Positions 1-9,744 are shown, counted from the first letter of the stretch. The stretch is DNA of 57,638 nt from Stieleria sedimenti (GCF_025060895.1 NZ_JANZKV010000151.1:18490-76127), one strand, 5' to 3'. A program made the numbers and translations. The notes: generated by a model from the sequence alone, not told the origin.

Positions 1-195
1 AAGCCTGCACACCAACGCTTTTCCGCGGCCGAGCCGACCAGTTCAAGATTGACTTCGTCGTCAGCTTCACTACCCTCTACAGTATCCCACCCTTGCTGCG
101 ATCGGCCTCCACCGCTCCCCCGCCAGCATCCTGCCCCCCTCCAAAACGCCCGACTCGCAAGACACGGGCGTTTCCAACGACTAACGAGTTGCCGA
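1..195. other. left edge, no gene called
   Basis: The first 195 bases hold no gene I can support. The reading frame of the next gene stays open through this stretch, but the translation is rich in Pro, Arg and Ser and looks non-coding. The tail of a gene starting outside the window could end here (a frame closes at about 50-52), but it is too short to identify. Confidence 0.4.
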
Positions 196-2835
196 ATGAA
201 TCGATCACGGCATGCCCGCTTTCTCCCTCCGGGCCCACGCGTCTTTCGCTTCGTCATGGCCAGCCTGCTCGCCAGCCCGCTTCTTTGGATGGCTTCGCTC
301 CCCGCTCAGGAGCTGCCGGCACCGCAATCGCCGCAGGCAGACACGGAACCGCTGACCGACCCGCAGCCGACCTCGGCCGACGCCCCCGAAGCGGAGGTCC
401 GGTTCGCCTTCGCCGGAGTTCCTTGGCGAGAGGTGATTGACTGGATCGCCGATGAAGCCGACTTGGCGCTACACATTGATGGCGTTCCCGCCGGCAGCTT
501 CACCTACAGCGACCCGTCTTCGTTCACGCATCAAGAGGCGATCGATCGCATCAACTTGTTCCTGTTGCCACAGGGTTACACCTTGGTGCGAAGTGGAAAG
601 TTGCTCTCGGTCATCAATCTCAGCGATCCGCGCAGTCTTCAACAGCTCGACGCGCTGGCGGAATTAATTCGCGCCGACGAGTTGGCTGAACGAACAAACC
701 ATGACGTCGTCAAATGCCTGTTCCCGCTCGGCGCCCTCTCGGCCGAGGAGGCGGTGGAGGAACTGGGCGCGATCAAGTTGATGATGACACCGGCGGTCTT
801 CAAAAAGACCAATCAGTTGATGGTCACCGACACGGTCGCAAAGCTAAAGAATGTCAAAGCCATCCTGGACTCCTTCGAACCCTCCAAGCTGGACAACGGC
901 ACGATCGTCAAAAGCTTTCCGCTGCAGCACGTCGAAGCGGAAGACGTGTTGCTGGTTGCTCGCCCCCACCTGGGGCTGGCCACCGGCGAAATGATCGGGA
1001 TCGACGTCAGTCTGTCGGCGGACCTGGAAGGCAAGAACATCTTCGTGACCGGCATCGAAGACAAAGTCAAACTGATCGAAAAGCTGGTCGAATCGATTGA
1101 CGTTGCGACGCCGTCGCTCACCGATGCGGAAACCGATGCAAAGTTTCAGACGCATGTCGTCGCCGGCGGGAACGTCGATCTGGCGTACGACGTCTTGCAA
1201 ACGCTGCTGGCAGGTAAGGATGTCCGTATTTCCAAGGACAACACCGCCGGAGCGATCGTCGCGCTCGCACCACCGTCGATCCAAGAAGAGATCGCGATGA
1301 CGGTCGAGCAGATGGCCGCCGATGAAGCCCAGTTCGAGGTCATCCAGCTCAAGACCGTCGACCCCTACGTGGCGATCGCCCTGATCGAACAGATGCTTGA
1401 CCTGACACTGGAATTCGACACCAGCGATCGGAGAGACCGCGATCGAGACGAACAGCCCGTGCAGCCACCGAGAATCGACGCCGACCCGGAGAACCGACGC
1501 CTGTTTGTTCGAGGCCGCCCCGCACAGATCGCTGAAATCAAACAGATCGTCGAAGGCATCGATCAAAAGCAAGACGCGATGGCGTCCAACGAAAGCATCC
1601 GCTTGCTCTCGCTGACCGGCAATCATGCCAAGCAATCCCTGATGCTGGCGGCCCGATTCTGGAGACTGCCCAATCCGATTGTCCTCTTCGAATCGGACGA
1701 ATCGATCAACAACGCACGTCGGGAACGAGTCGCGTTCGATGCCGACGACCAATCCCCGGACCAACGCGACGACTTTTTGGAGGCCCTGGAAAGCAAGACG
1801 CCCGCCCAGTTCGTGTCGGTCTCCGACCGCGGTCGATTGCTGCAGACCCCATCACCCGACGTCACCAAGGCGGCGATCGAGTGCCAGTTGACGACGCGTG
1901 GTCTGTTGATCCAGTGCGACGACATCGACGTCCTGAATCAATTCCAAGATCACCTGGAAACCCTCGCCGGGCCGGGAACATCGATCCCCGCCGAGCCGGT
2001 CGTGTTCTATCTGAAATTCACCCGCCCCGAAGACGCCATCCGGATGCTGGCCGAATTGCTCGATGGCGGTCAAGCCGTCGCCAGCAGCAGTGACACCCTG
2101 GTCAACGCATCAATCACCTCCCCGAGCAGTTCCTTTCTGGGCAGCCTGGTGACCAACCGCGAAGGCACGATCACGTTGATCGCGGGGACCGCAACGGTGG
2201 TCGCGGATTCACGACTGAATCGGTTGATCGTTCAAGGCACCGTGGACGATGTCGAGCTGATCGAGAACTACCTGCAGATCATCGAAAAAGACAGCAGCAT
2301 CACTTCGATCGAAACCTATGGCACGTCACACATCATCGAGCTGGAAAACTCGAAAGCGGTAGAGGTCGAAGCGGCGATCCGACAGGCATTCGCCGGACGG
2401 GTCGCGGCGGCCACCGGAGCACCCGGTGCCCCCGGCGGGGGCGGGGCGTCAAGAGCCGACGCGGCTCGGAATGAACAGCAGGAATCGGCCAAAGACAAAA
2501 AGTCCGAGAACAAAAACTCGCCACCCAAACCCGCGGCACAACAGGCTCGCGACTTGGAGCCGAAAATGACACTGGCCGTTCACGAGCCCAGCAATTCGTT
2601 GATCGTGACCGCACCCGACCCGCTGTTCAAAGAAGTCGAAGCGTTGGTCAAAACGATCGATGTCCGCGGCGAACAAATGATCCAGGTCATCACGCCCAGC
2701 AACAGCGAAGTGTTGGAAACCGTGCTGCAAGAGATTTTCTTGGGGCAATCCGACGGCCGATCCCGATCGACTTCGCGAACGTCACCACGTTCGACGTCGT
2801 CCCGCTCGCCATATCCGACGAACGGCAAAAATTAG
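196..2835 (+). CDS. secretin N-terminal (NolW-like) domain protein
   Basis: An 879-residue exported protein. The ATG at 196 is chosen because it opens a signal peptide (basic start, then a hydrophobic stretch ending near LPAQE); upstream codons look non-coding. The body is a series of secretin-N/NolW-like alpha-beta repeats. The motif of a segment such as TNQLMVTDTVAKLKNVKAIL near residues 190-215 recurs as NRLIVQGTVDDVELIENYL and NSLIVTAPDPLFKEVEALV towards the C-terminus. A Gly/Ala/Lys-rich linker sits between the last two. I do not see the C-terminal secretin pore domain, so this is probably a periplasmic ring or assembly protein rather than a complete secretin. The next gene starts 23 bases downstream, so the two may be cotranscribed. 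Confidence 0.75.
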   Translation: MNRSRHARFLPPGPRVFRFVMASLLASPLLWMASLPAQELPAPQSPQADTEPLTDPQPTSADAPEAEVRFAFAGVPWREVIDWIADEADLALHIDGVPAGSFTYSDPSSFTHQEAIDRINLFLLPQGYTLVRSGKLLSVINLSDPRSLQQLDALAELIRADELAERTNHDVVKCLFPLGALSAEEAVEELGAIKLMMTPAVFKKTNQLMVTDTVAKLKNVKAILDSFEPSKLDNGTIVKSFPLQHVEAEDVLLVARPHLGLATGEMIGIDVSLSADLEGKNIFVTGIEDKVKLIEKLVESIDVATPSLTDAETDAKFQTHVVAGGNVDLAYDVLQTLLAGKDVRISKDNTAGAIVALAPPSIQEEIAMTVEQMAADEAQFEVIQLKTVDPYVAIALIEQMLDLTLEFDTSDRRDRDRDEQPVQPPRIDADPENRRLFVRGRPAQIAEIKQIVEGIDQKQDAMASNESIRLLSLTGNHAKQSLMLAARFWRLPNPIVLFESDESINNARRERVAFDADDQSPDQRDDFLEALESKTPAQFVSVSDRGRLLQTPSPDVTKAAIECQLTTRGLLIQCDDIDVLNQFQDHLETLAGPGTSIPAEPVVFYLKFTRPEDAIRMLAELLDGGQAVASSSDTLVNASITSPSSSFLGSLVTNREGTITLIAGTATVVADSRLNRLIVQGTVDDVELIENYLQIIEKDSSITSIETYGTSHIIELENSKAVEVEAAIRQAFAGRVAAATGAPGAPGGGGASRADAARNEQQESAKDKKSENKNSPPKPAAQQARDLEPKMTLAVHEPSNSLIVTAPDPLFKEVEALVKTIDVRGEQMIQVITPSNSEVLETVLQEIFLGQSDGRSRSTSRTSPRSTSSRSPYPTNGKN

Positions 2836-2858
2836 TGCCCCCGCGACGCCCTCCGTTG

Positions 2859-4817
2859 ATGAGTCGAACGATGATCCGTTTCAATTGCTTCCGTCGTTTC
2901 CACGCCGGGTCCGGGCTCGACCGGACATCAGCCGGTTCGCGTCTGTTCGCCGGCGCGGTGTGCCTGGCCGTGGGGATGGCCGCTGGAGGCTTCGGCACCA
3001 CCACGGCGGTTGCCCAATCCGGCCTGCGGGAATCCCTGGATCTACTCGACCGAAACGAGAACGGATACATCGAACCCGATGAGATCACGACGCTGTCCCG
3101 GCCTTACCTGGAACGCATCGCTGAAGCTCGACGGATGTCCCTGGACCGCCCCAATCGAATCGAAAACTGGCAGGAAGCGGCGCGCATTTACCACGCGTTG
3201 AAAAATGGCGTTGCAGGTGAACGGGTCCGCGCCAGCGATGATCGGGCGGTCAAAAGTTTTCGGCCGCGAGACGAAGATCCGGTCGTCCCCGAGTTCGGTC
3301 TGCCGCAAGTCAAGTATCCCTATCAATTTCGGGACCTTGAAGAAGCCGACGAAACCCTGGAACGCTACGACCGCAACCGCGACGGTTACTTGAGCCGTTA
3401 CGAAGCCTCCCGCGCCCGCTGGACGCACCGCGATCCCTTCAGCATGGACCTGAACAACGACGATCAACTCAGCCGGCTCGAGCTCGCCCAACGGTACGCG
3501 CGGCGGCGAATGCTGAGCGACGATTCCAGCGAACTGATCCAGCAACGCCGGCGCACCGGCAGCGGCGTTCGCCCCAGCGAAAAAGAAAGCGAAGACGACC
3601 GTCGGCGGCGTGAACGTTCGGAATGGTGGAGAACCGGCGGCGACCGATTTTGGCTGACCGCCGCCGTGCTGGGACGCTTCGACGACAACCGCAACGGTCG
3701 ACTGGAGATGGAAGAAACGGTCGAACTGGGGATTCCCGCCGGTGCCGTCGACGCCGATCAAAACGGCGAACTGTCGCGCGACGAATTGTTCGCCTACTTC
3801 AGCAACCTGCAGGATCAAACCGGCGATCAAATCGAAGGCCTGCCCGGCTGGTTCTACGAACTGGACCTCAACCGCGACAAACAAGTCGACCTGACCGAGT
3901 TCGCGACCGAATTGACCGACGCCCGGGTCGCGGAGTTTGTCGCGTTGGACACCAATCAAGACGGTCTGCTCGCACCGCAGGAAGTGATGGCGTCGAAATC
4001 GATGATGGGCGGCGTGTTTGAAAATACCGACGCCGAGATTTTGCCCCCCAAGAAAACCATCGTTTCAGAAATCGACATCACCGAAAACTTCTTGATCGCA
4101 GACCTGAACTTGCAACTGTCGCTGACGCACACCAATGTGTCCAACTTGGACGGCTACCTGACCGGGCCCGACGGGACGCGGATCGAACTGTTCACCGAGA
4201 TCGGCGGACGCGACGATCACTTCGACCGCACTGTTTTCGACGACGAGGCATCGACACCGATCGTCAAAGCCCGACCGCCCTTCGAAGGCTCCTTCCAGCC
4301 CGAAGGCTTGACCAAACGGCAGCCCAGCCTCAGTGCCTTCAACGGCCAAACCATCCACGGCGTTTGGCAGCTGACCATCCGCTGCTCCCGTAGCGATCGG
4401 TTCGGCATGCTGCACCGCTGGTCGCTGATCGCCCGACCGGACGAGGAATCACTGCTCAATCGGCCGGAGCTGCCCGATTCGAGCCCCTCCTCACCGACCG
4501 GCGAAGAGCCTGATCCGGATCCCACCTCATCGGCGACGGCGTTCCGGACGGATTCGCAAACAACCGCCAACCCCGGCTCCGAGTTTTCCAAACAGGACTT
4601 CTCGATCGGCAAGGAGTTTGGAAAGAAAGCCGACGCCGATTTCTGGACGCCCGAGCGGAAAGCCGAGTACGCCCAAAAGCTTCGCAAGCCGTCGTCGGAG
4701 GAATGGCAAACGATGAGCGAGGAGGCCAAACGCAAGTTCATGGCCACCCGCACCGAAGCGATCAAACAATACAAGGACGCACTCAACCAGCGCAGCGGCG
4801 CAGCGAAAGATCGCTGA
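2859..4817 (+). CDS. EF-hand and proprotein convertase P-domain secreted protein
   Basis: A secreted protein of about 652 residues; the start is ATG 2859 or 2871, both just before a hydrophobic signal segment. About seven EF-hand-like loops can be seen (for example DRNENGYIEPDE, DRNRDGYLSRYE, DDNRNGRLEMEE, DADQNGELSRDE, DTNQDGLLAPQE), so calcium binding is likely. A beta-rich segment follows near residues 400-530 with the P/Homo-B signature (NLDGYLTGPDGTRIELF, then GVWQLTIRC), which is usually a jelly-roll attached to secreted proteases. No protease domain is present. The C-terminal 120 residues are Ser/Pro-rich, then charged and helical. It probably sits at the cell surface or in the periplasm; its partner is unknown. 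It directly follows the secretin-N gene. Confidence 0.75.
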   Translation: MSRTMIRFNCFRRFHAGSGLDRTSAGSRLFAGAVCLAVGMAAGGFGTTTAVAQSGLRESLDLLDRNENGYIEPDEITTLSRPYLERIAEARRMSLDRPNRIENWQEAARIYHALKNGVAGERVRASDDRAVKSFRPRDEDPVVPEFGLPQVKYPYQFRDLEEADETLERYDRNRDGYLSRYEASRARWTHRDPFSMDLNNDDQLSRLELAQRYARRRMLSDDSSELIQQRRRTGSGVRPSEKESEDDRRRRERSEWWRTGGDRFWLTAAVLGRFDDNRNGRLEMEETVELGIPAGAVDADQNGELSRDELFAYFSNLQDQTGDQIEGLPGWFYELDLNRDKQVDLTEFATELTDARVAEFVALDTNQDGLLAPQEVMASKSMMGGVFENTDAEILPPKKTIVSEIDITENFLIADLNLQLSLTHTNVSNLDGYLTGPDGTRIELFTEIGGRDDHFDRTVFDDEASTPIVKARPPFEGSFQPEGLTKRQPSLSAFNGQTIHGVWQLTIRCSRSDRFGMLHRWSLIARPDEESLLNRPELPDSSPSSPTGEEPDPDPTSSATAFRTDSQTTANPGSEFSKQDFSIGKEFGKKADADFWTPERKAEYAQKLRKPSSEEWQTMSEEAKRKFMATRTEAIKQYKDALNQRSGAAKDR

Positions 4818-4879
4818 CCCCAGCGGACAACGCGGTGAAGCATTTTTTAGCCGCTGGGCGCGAGCGGGCTGTCGTTTTT

Positions 4880-4946
4880 GTGAGCCGCGACGCGTAAGCG
4901 GCCGGCATTTCGGCGCCCGCCCGAGGCCTTACGGCCAGCGGCTCAC
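4880..4946. repeat. palindromic intergenic element
   Basis: A 67-bp imperfect palindrome lies in the 394-base gap between the P-domain gene and xylA. It opens with GTGAGCCGC and closes with GCGGCTCAC; inside each arm a GTAAG/CTTAC core continues the pairing, with a short GC-rich centre. The ACGCGTAAGCG core reappears near 49503. It looks like a dispersed REP-like element rather than a terminator, since no T-run follows. Apart from it and an 18-bp word shared with 33426, the gap holds nothing I can call. Confidence 0.6.
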
Positions 4947-5211
4947 CATGGACTCAGCAGATCCCGATTCGATCGACAGGCTGGTCAGCGACCGGCATGT
5001 GTTGCCCCACGCAACCCTCACTCGCCACTGGCTGGCGCCGCGTGCTAAAATGCCGGCGTGAATTGAGATCCTTTCCCACCCGAATGAGTCTGCGTCTCAA
5101 CTTCACGGCTTATCGGCTTGTTTGCGAGCGTCAAGGTTTCAAAACTGGGCGTTTCTGATTCCCGATCGTTCCCTGACGATTCTTTCCCAACACCCCACTC
5201 CCCCTAACGTC

Positions 5212-6531
5212 ATGTCAGCGTTCCCCGACATCTCGACCGTCCAATACGAAGGCCCCCAGAGCGACAACCCCCTCGCGTTTCGTTGGTACAACCCCGAAGA
5301 GGTCGTAGAAGGCAAAACGATGAAGGACCACTTCCGGTTCTCGATCGTTTACTGGCACACGTTCCGTGGCACCGGCAGCGACCCGTTCGGCCCGGGCACC
5401 GCGGTTCGCCCCTGGGACGACGGCACCGAATCGGTCGAAAACGCTCAGAACCGGGCGCGTGTCGCATTCGAATTGTTCGAGAAACTGCAGGCCCCCTACT
5501 ACGCGTTTCACGACCGCGATGTCGCCCCCGAAGGTGCGTCGCTGTCGGAGACCAATGCGAACTTTGACGCGGTCGCCGATGTGTTGGAGGAGGAACAAAC
5601 ACGCAGCGGCGTGAAGCTGCTGTGGGGCACCGCGAACATGTTTTCCAACCCCCGCTTCATGCACGGCGCGGCCACGACTTGCAACGCCGATGTGTTCGCC
5701 TACGCCGCGGCGCAAGTCAAGAAAGCGATGGACGTCACGCATCGACTCGGCGGCGAAAACTATGTGTTCTGGGGCGGACGCGAAGGTTACCAAAACCTCT
5801 ACAACACCGACATGAAGCGTGAGCTGGACCATCTGGCCAAGTTCTTTCACATGGCCGTCGACTACGCCAAGGAGATCGGCTTCACGGGACAATTCCTGAT
5901 CGAGCCGAAACCGAAAGAGCCGACCAAGCACCAATATGACAGCGATGCGGCCGCCTGCATGAACTTCCTGCGTGCCTATGATCTGACCGACCACTTCAAG
6001 CTGAACCTGGAAACCAACCACGCGACGCTAGCCGGCCACACGATGATGCACGAAATCGATTACACCGGTGCCCAAGGCGCACTGGGCAGCATCGATGCGA
6101 ACACCGGCGACTTGCTGCTCGGTTGGGATACCGACCAGTTTGCGACCGATTACTACCTGACGACCCAGATGATGTACTACATCCTCAAGCACGGCGGACT
6201 CGGTAGCGGCGGCGTGAACTTTGACGCCAAAGTCCGGCGCGAATCCTTTGAACCGATCGATCTGTTCTACGCCCACGTCGGCTCCATGGACGCCTACGCC
6301 AAGGGGCTCAAGATCGCCGCGGCCATCCGTGCCGACAACGCACTGGAAGGATTCATCAGCGAGCGTTACAGCAGTTTCGACCGCGGCATCGGAGCCAAAA
6401 TCGAAGCCGGCGAAGTCAGCTTCGCCGACCTGGAAGCCTACATGCTGGAAAAAGGCGACGCAGAACCGAACGTCAGCGGACGGCAAGAATTGCTCGAAAG
6501 CGTCATCAACCGCTACATCGATCGCGTTTAG
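5212..6531 (+). CDS. xylA: xylose isomerase
   Basis: Interconverts D-xylose and D-xylulose in the cytoplasm (metal-dependent TIM barrel). At 439 residues from ATG 5212 it has the normal length of the long (group II) XylA type; the upstream extension of the frame lacks family similarity. Family motifs are clear: [14 protein letters not shown] near the start, [10 protein letters not shown] with the catalytic His, [31 protein letters not shown], the metal-binding [27 protein letters not shown], and DTDQFATD. It is a single gene with no xylulokinase beside it. The convergent neighbour is a ROK-family protein, a family that includes sugar kinases, so a loose sugar-metabolism context is possible. 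Confidence 0.97.
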   Translation: MSAFPDISTVQYEGPQSDNPLAFRWYNPEEVVEGKTMKDHFRFSIVYWHTFRGTGSDPFGPGTAVRPWDDGTESVENAQNRARVAFELFEKLQAPYYAFHDRDVAPEGASLSETNANFDAVADVLEEEQTRSGVKLLWGTANMFSNPRFMHGAATTCNADVFAYAAAQVKKAMDVTHRLGGENYVFWGGREGYQNLYNTDMKRELDHLAKFFHMAVDYAKEIGFTGQFLIEPKPKEPTKHQYDSDAAACMNFLRAYDLTDHFKLNLETNHATLAGHTMMHEIDYTGAQGALGSIDANTGDLLLGWDTDQFATDYYLTTQMMYYILKHGGLGSGGVNFDAKVRRESFEPIDLFYAHVGSMDAYAKGLKIAAAIRADNALEGFISERYSSFDRGIGAKIEAGEVSFADLEAYMLEKGDAEPNVSGRQELLESVINRYIDRV

Positions 6532-6586
6532 GTTTGAGAGTTTCAGGTTCCAACCTTAGCTGGAACCCGGGTATTGAACCTGCGTT

Positions 6587-6691
6587 TCAAAACTTGAAAC
6601 TCAAAACTTGAAACTCGAAACTCGAAACTCAAAACTCAAAACTCGAAACTCGAAACTTGAAACTCGAAACTCGAAACTCGAAACTCGAAAC
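6587..6691. repeat. 15-unit heptamer tandem repeat between convergent genes
   Basis: Fifteen consecutive 7-bp units, all variants of TCGAAAC, TCAAAAC or TTGAAAC, fill the space between the stops of xylA (+) and the ROK gene (-) and end one base before the ROK stop codon. Just upstream, around 6545-6568, the arms GGTTCCA and TGGAACC form a hairpin. The array may act as a bidirectional transcription end or be a neutral minisatellite. The units share no spacer/repeat structure, so it is not a CRISPR. Confidence 0.9.
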
Positions 6692-7672
6692 CTATTCCCC
6701 AACCTTCCGCCGAGCCCACGCGGCGGCGCCTTTCACTCCGGCGTCGTCGCCGAGTTTAGCGGCGACGACTGTGAAGCGGTCTTTGTAGACGCTCATCACG
6801 TTTTTGCGCGCCGTCTTGGTGACCGTTCCGACGATCAGGTCCTCCATCGCCTCGACCATACCGCCACCGAGCACGATGGTGTCGGGACAGAGCAGGTGAA
6901 TGATGTTGACGACGGAGATGCCGATCGATTCGGACGCCTCTTCGACGAGCCGCCGGACGACTTTGTCACCCGCCTCGATCGCGTCCGCTAACGCGCCACT
7001 GCGAATATCGGACAGATCGGTGCCGACGTTTTTGGCCAGTGACGGGGCGTCTCCGCGGAACGCCGCTTTGGCCGCTTCGGCCGCGATCGACAATCGACTC
7101 GCTTCGGCTTCCAACGTCCCCGGCAATTCGTAGCCGCTGCTGCGTGTGCCGCTGCTGATGCGGGTGTGACCGATCTCCATGCAGCTAACCCCCGCCCCCT
7201 GCAAGATCGTGCCTTCGTACACGCACGCACCGCCGACACCGGTCCCGGGAAAAATCCCCACGGCACAACGTGACCCGGTGGCGGCCCCAAACTGATACTC
7301 GCCATACAGGCCGGCATCGACGTCGTTGAGCACGACCACGGGACAATCGAATTTCTTGTGCAGAAACTGCTCAATGTCGACGTCGTCCCAGCCCAAATTG
7401 GGTGTCGTCAGAATCCGCCCCTTGTCCAGATCAATCGGCCCGGGACATCCGATCCCGATCCCCCGAATCCGCTTGCTATTCAAATCGTTTTCAGCGATCA
7501 AACGCTCGATCGTCGATCCGATCCGGGCGATGCCGCTATCGCTACCGTCACGACCTCGCGTTTTTCGGCGGCGGCGGCCCAACGCATTCCACCCCTCGTC
7601 ATAGGCGATCGCCAGCATTTTGGTGCCGCCAAGGTCAAATCCGATCCAGATGTCGTTTGATTGCTCTGCCAT
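6692..7672 (-). CDS. ROK family protein (glucokinase-like)
   Basis: A 326-residue ROK (repressor/ORF/kinase) protein without an N-terminal helix-turn-helix, so a sugar kinase is more likely than a repressor. Visible features are the phosphate-binding FDLGGTKMLAIAYD near residue 10, the substrate loop with NDVDAGLYGE, and GIFPGTGVGGACVYEG. ATG 7672 is preferred over GTG 7678 because GGAG lies five bases before it. The usual ROK zinc motif (CxCGxxGCxE) after EIGH is replaced by SGYELPGTLE, so all the zinc cysteines are gone. The sugar specificity cannot be read from sequence. It converges on xylA. Confidence 0.85.
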   Translation of the reverse strand: MAEQSNDIWIGFDLGGTKMLAIAYDEGWNALGRRRRKTRGRDGSDSGIARIGSTIERLIAENDLNSKRIRGIGIGCPGPIDLDKGRILTTPNLGWDDVDIEQFLHKKFDCPVVVLNDVDAGLYGEYQFGAATGSRCAVGIFPGTGVGGACVYEGTILQGAGVSCMEIGHTRISSGTRSSGYELPGTLEAEASRLSIAAEAAKAAFRGDAPSLAKNVGTDLSDIRSGALADAIEAGDKVVRRLVEEASESIGISVVNIIHLLCPDTIVLGGGMVEAMEDLIVGTVTKTARKNVMSVYKDRFTVVAAKLGDDAGVKGAAAWARRKVGE

Positions 7673-7873
7673 GATCACTCCAGCATGTCTCTCTACGTTC
7701 GGCTAAGCTACATCTTCCCACCACGCACCGGATCGCGTCAGTAGGGCGGGCGAAATTTTTCTCGCCGGCATCGACCGATTTCGTGAGGATTCGCCGGAAA
7801 AAATCAAAATCCTGTCGAATCCGTGAAATAAATCGACAGCGGCGCGCAATGAAAGTCGCGGCAAGCGCAGAAC

Positions 7874-8473
7874 ATGAGCAACCTCCCCGCCGATGATGGC
7901 GACGCCTCCCCCGAATCCTCTCCCGATGCATCGGGAGCCCCGCAGCCCGGTGACGGTGCGACCGGGGCGGGCAGTCAAGACGTCTGGCGTGAGGTGTTCA
8001 AGGAAGCCGAATCGGGGTTGCGACGTTTCCTGGCGGGAAAGTTGCCCCAAGCGGCCGATGTCGAAGACTGCTTGCAGACCGTGATGGTCGCGATGCTCAG
8101 CAACAATTCCCAGATTCCGCACGCGGCCCGACGCGCCTGGCTGTACCGAGTCGCCGCAAACGAAGCCGCCCGATGGTGGCGAAACAAATCGACGACCGAC
8201 CGAGTGCTGGAAAAGCACGCCCATGCGAGCTTTCGCATCGACACCGAACCCCCATCCGATCTTGAGACCCGAGAGACACTGCGACACGTTCATCAAGCGA
8301 TCGAAAAACTGCCCGAACACACCCGGCAAGTGATCCGTTTGCGGCTTGCCGAAGGAATGACCTTTCAAGCCATCGCGGACCGACTCGACCAACCCCTGGG
8401 AACCGTCCTGACGCGAATGCGTCGCGCGATGCAGCAATTGCGAAACGAACTCGATGACGACGCCACCCCGTGA
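7874..8473 (+). CDS. ECF-type RNA polymerase sigma factor
   Basis: A 199-residue sigma-70 family factor of the extracytoplasmic-function type. Region 2 lies near residues 40-105 (DVEDCLQTVMVAML, then ARRAWLYRVAANEAARWWR), and region 4 with its helix-turn-helix near 140-190 (LPEHTRQVIRLRLAEGMTFQAIADRL, then GTVLTRMRRAMQQL). The first 35 residues are Pro/Gly/Asp-rich and probably disordered. The next gene encodes a membrane-anchored protein with an anti-sigma-like layout, and three more genes follow on the same strand. The factor therefore probably controls a regulon that includes this operon, responding to an envelope signal. Confidence 0.93.
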   Translation: MSNLPADDGDASPESSPDASGAPQPGDGATGAGSQDVWREVFKEAESGLRRFLAGKLPQAADVEDCLQTVMVAMLSNNSQIPHAARRAWLYRVAANEAARWWRNKSTTDRVLEKHAHASFRIDTEPPSDLETRETLRHVHQAIEKLPEHTRQVIRLRLAEGMTFQAIADRLDQPLGTVLTRMRRAMQQLRNELDDDATP

Positions 8474-8522
8474 TTCCAACCGTTCCATTGACCCCCGCGG
8501 CCCTGACCTGAAGGGCATCCCC

Positions 8523-9134
8523 ATGACATCCGACACCGAACCCTCCCCGCAAGATCCTCTGCTGCGTCAACGCTGCTCGGATTACCTGTTGGGTGAGATG
8601 ACGCCGCAACAAGCCACGCGTTTCGAATCCGAACTGAATTCCCCTGCCGTCGCCCAAGCCTTGATCCGAGAAAGCGAACTCCTGTGCCGCGTCGCCCAAT
8701 CTCAGCTCGCCCCATCCGCAGACCCGATCAGCCCTGCCGCACGATCGCTTCCTTCCACCGCGGTCGCAAATCGGGTCAAGCCACTGCAACGAATCAGCAT
8801 CGTGATCGCGGCGCTGGCGGCAACCATTTTGGTGATTTCACTTGCTTCGATGAGTCGGCCCAGTCATCAAATCGAACGCACTGCCACGGCGCTGAATTTG
8901 GAATCGGCGACGTCCAGCACTTCGTTCGAGTTTGAACTGGCCAAGACCTGGGTCCAGCCGGCCGTCGACTGGGACACGACCGGTTGGGCAGCCAGCGTGG
9001 AGGAACCATCCATTTTCATCGACGAGGACAGCTTGCCGGCCGAGTTCGGCGAAGCAGTCAACGACGAAACCTTTTCTTGGATGGTGGTCGCCCTCCAAGC
9101 CGCCATCGGTGAGGCAGACCGCGACGATGGTTAG
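8523..9134 (+). CDS. putative membrane-bound anti-sigma factor
   Basis: About 203 residues from ATG 8523; the frame is also open from 8454 inside the sigma gene. The N-terminal part contains CSDYLLGEMTPQQATRFESEL, which matches the cytoplasmic zinc-finger/anti-sigma-like helical domain seen in planctomycete anti-sigma proteins (a QQATRFE helix with no clear HxxxCxxC). A single membrane helix follows near residues 90-110 (ISIVIAALAATILVISLA), then an acidic periplasmic tail. The position right after the sigma gene is the main argument. The overlap of eight bases with the next gene suggests translational coupling. Confidence 0.65.
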   Translation: MTSDTEPSPQDPLLRQRCSDYLLGEMTPQQATRFESELNSPAVAQALIRESELLCRVAQSQLAPSADPISPAARSLPSTAVANRVKPLQRISIVIAALAATILVISLASMSRPSHQIERTATALNLESATSSTSFEFELAKTWVQPAVDWDTTGWAASVEEPSIFIDEDSLPAEFGEAVNDETFSWMVVALQAAIGEADRDDG

Positions 9135-9744
9135 ATCGCCTTCCATCCTGTCCACGTTCGGCCTGCTCGGCGTCCTTTGCGTCGCTCTCTCGACCGGCAG
9201 CGGGCACGTCGTCGCCGCCGATGGCTCCGCTCTTTCGAAGGCCGAGAAAAAGACGACGCCACGCAAACTGGATCAAGAACAAGAACGCGGCGTGCTGCAG
9301 ATGGTCCATGATCACCTGCCCGAAATCAAAGGCTTGCTCGATCAACTGCGAGAAAAAGAACCCCGGCAATATGACGCCGCCATCATGAACCTGGCCAAGT
9401 CGTCGCGGCGATTGCAGGCGGCCAAAAAACGCGGTGAAGCCGCCTTTGAACTGGAAGTCCAAGTCGTCCAAGCACAATCGGCGATCAATCTGTTGGTCGC
9501 GAAACTAAAAGTCCGTGACAACCAAGCCGATCGAGCGGCGTTGCGAGACGCGACCAAACGGCTGGAACTGGCCGAGTTCGCGCGTGCCAAACACGACGTC
9601 GATCAAATGCGATCGCGGCTGGACAAACTTCAAGAACAACTTCAAGTCGCCGAAAAGCGACTCGGTGAAAAACAGTCCCAACGGGACGAAAACATTGAAC
9701 GGGCATTCCAAATCTATTTGCGAAAGTCCGGACGAAAAGAGTAA
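9127..9744 (+). CDS. exported coiled-coil protein
   Basis: A 205-residue protein. ATG 9127 is chosen because it starts a signal peptide (MVRSPSILSTFGLLGVLC) and overlaps the end of the anti-sigma gene by eight bases. After cleavage the remainder is almost wholly helical and charged, with heptad-like spacing (LDKLQEQLQVAEKRLGEKQ), so a periplasmic coiled coil is expected. No catalytic motif is visible. In its place between the anti-sigma and the PSD1-type gene it may be a sensor or scaffold of the envelope system, but this is inference. Confidence 0.7.
   Translation: MVRSPSILSTFGLLGVLCVALSTGSGHVVAADGSALSKAEKKTTPRKLDQEQERGVLQMVHDHLPEIKGLLDQLREKEPRQYDAAIMNLAKSSRRLQAAKKRGEAAFELEVQVVQAQSAINLLVAKLKVRDNQADRAALRDATKRLELAEFARAKHDVDQMRSRLDKLQEQLQVAEKRLGEKQSQRDENIERAFQIYLRKSGRKE

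Noticed and set aside
844-1764. 306-codon minus-strand open frame
   Set aside because: It is antisense to the secretin-N gene, with Asp/Val/Gly-rich composition typical of a shadow frame.
6587-6691. Possible CRISPR array
   Set aside because: Units are 7 bp, contiguous and without unique spacers; no cas genes are present in the window.
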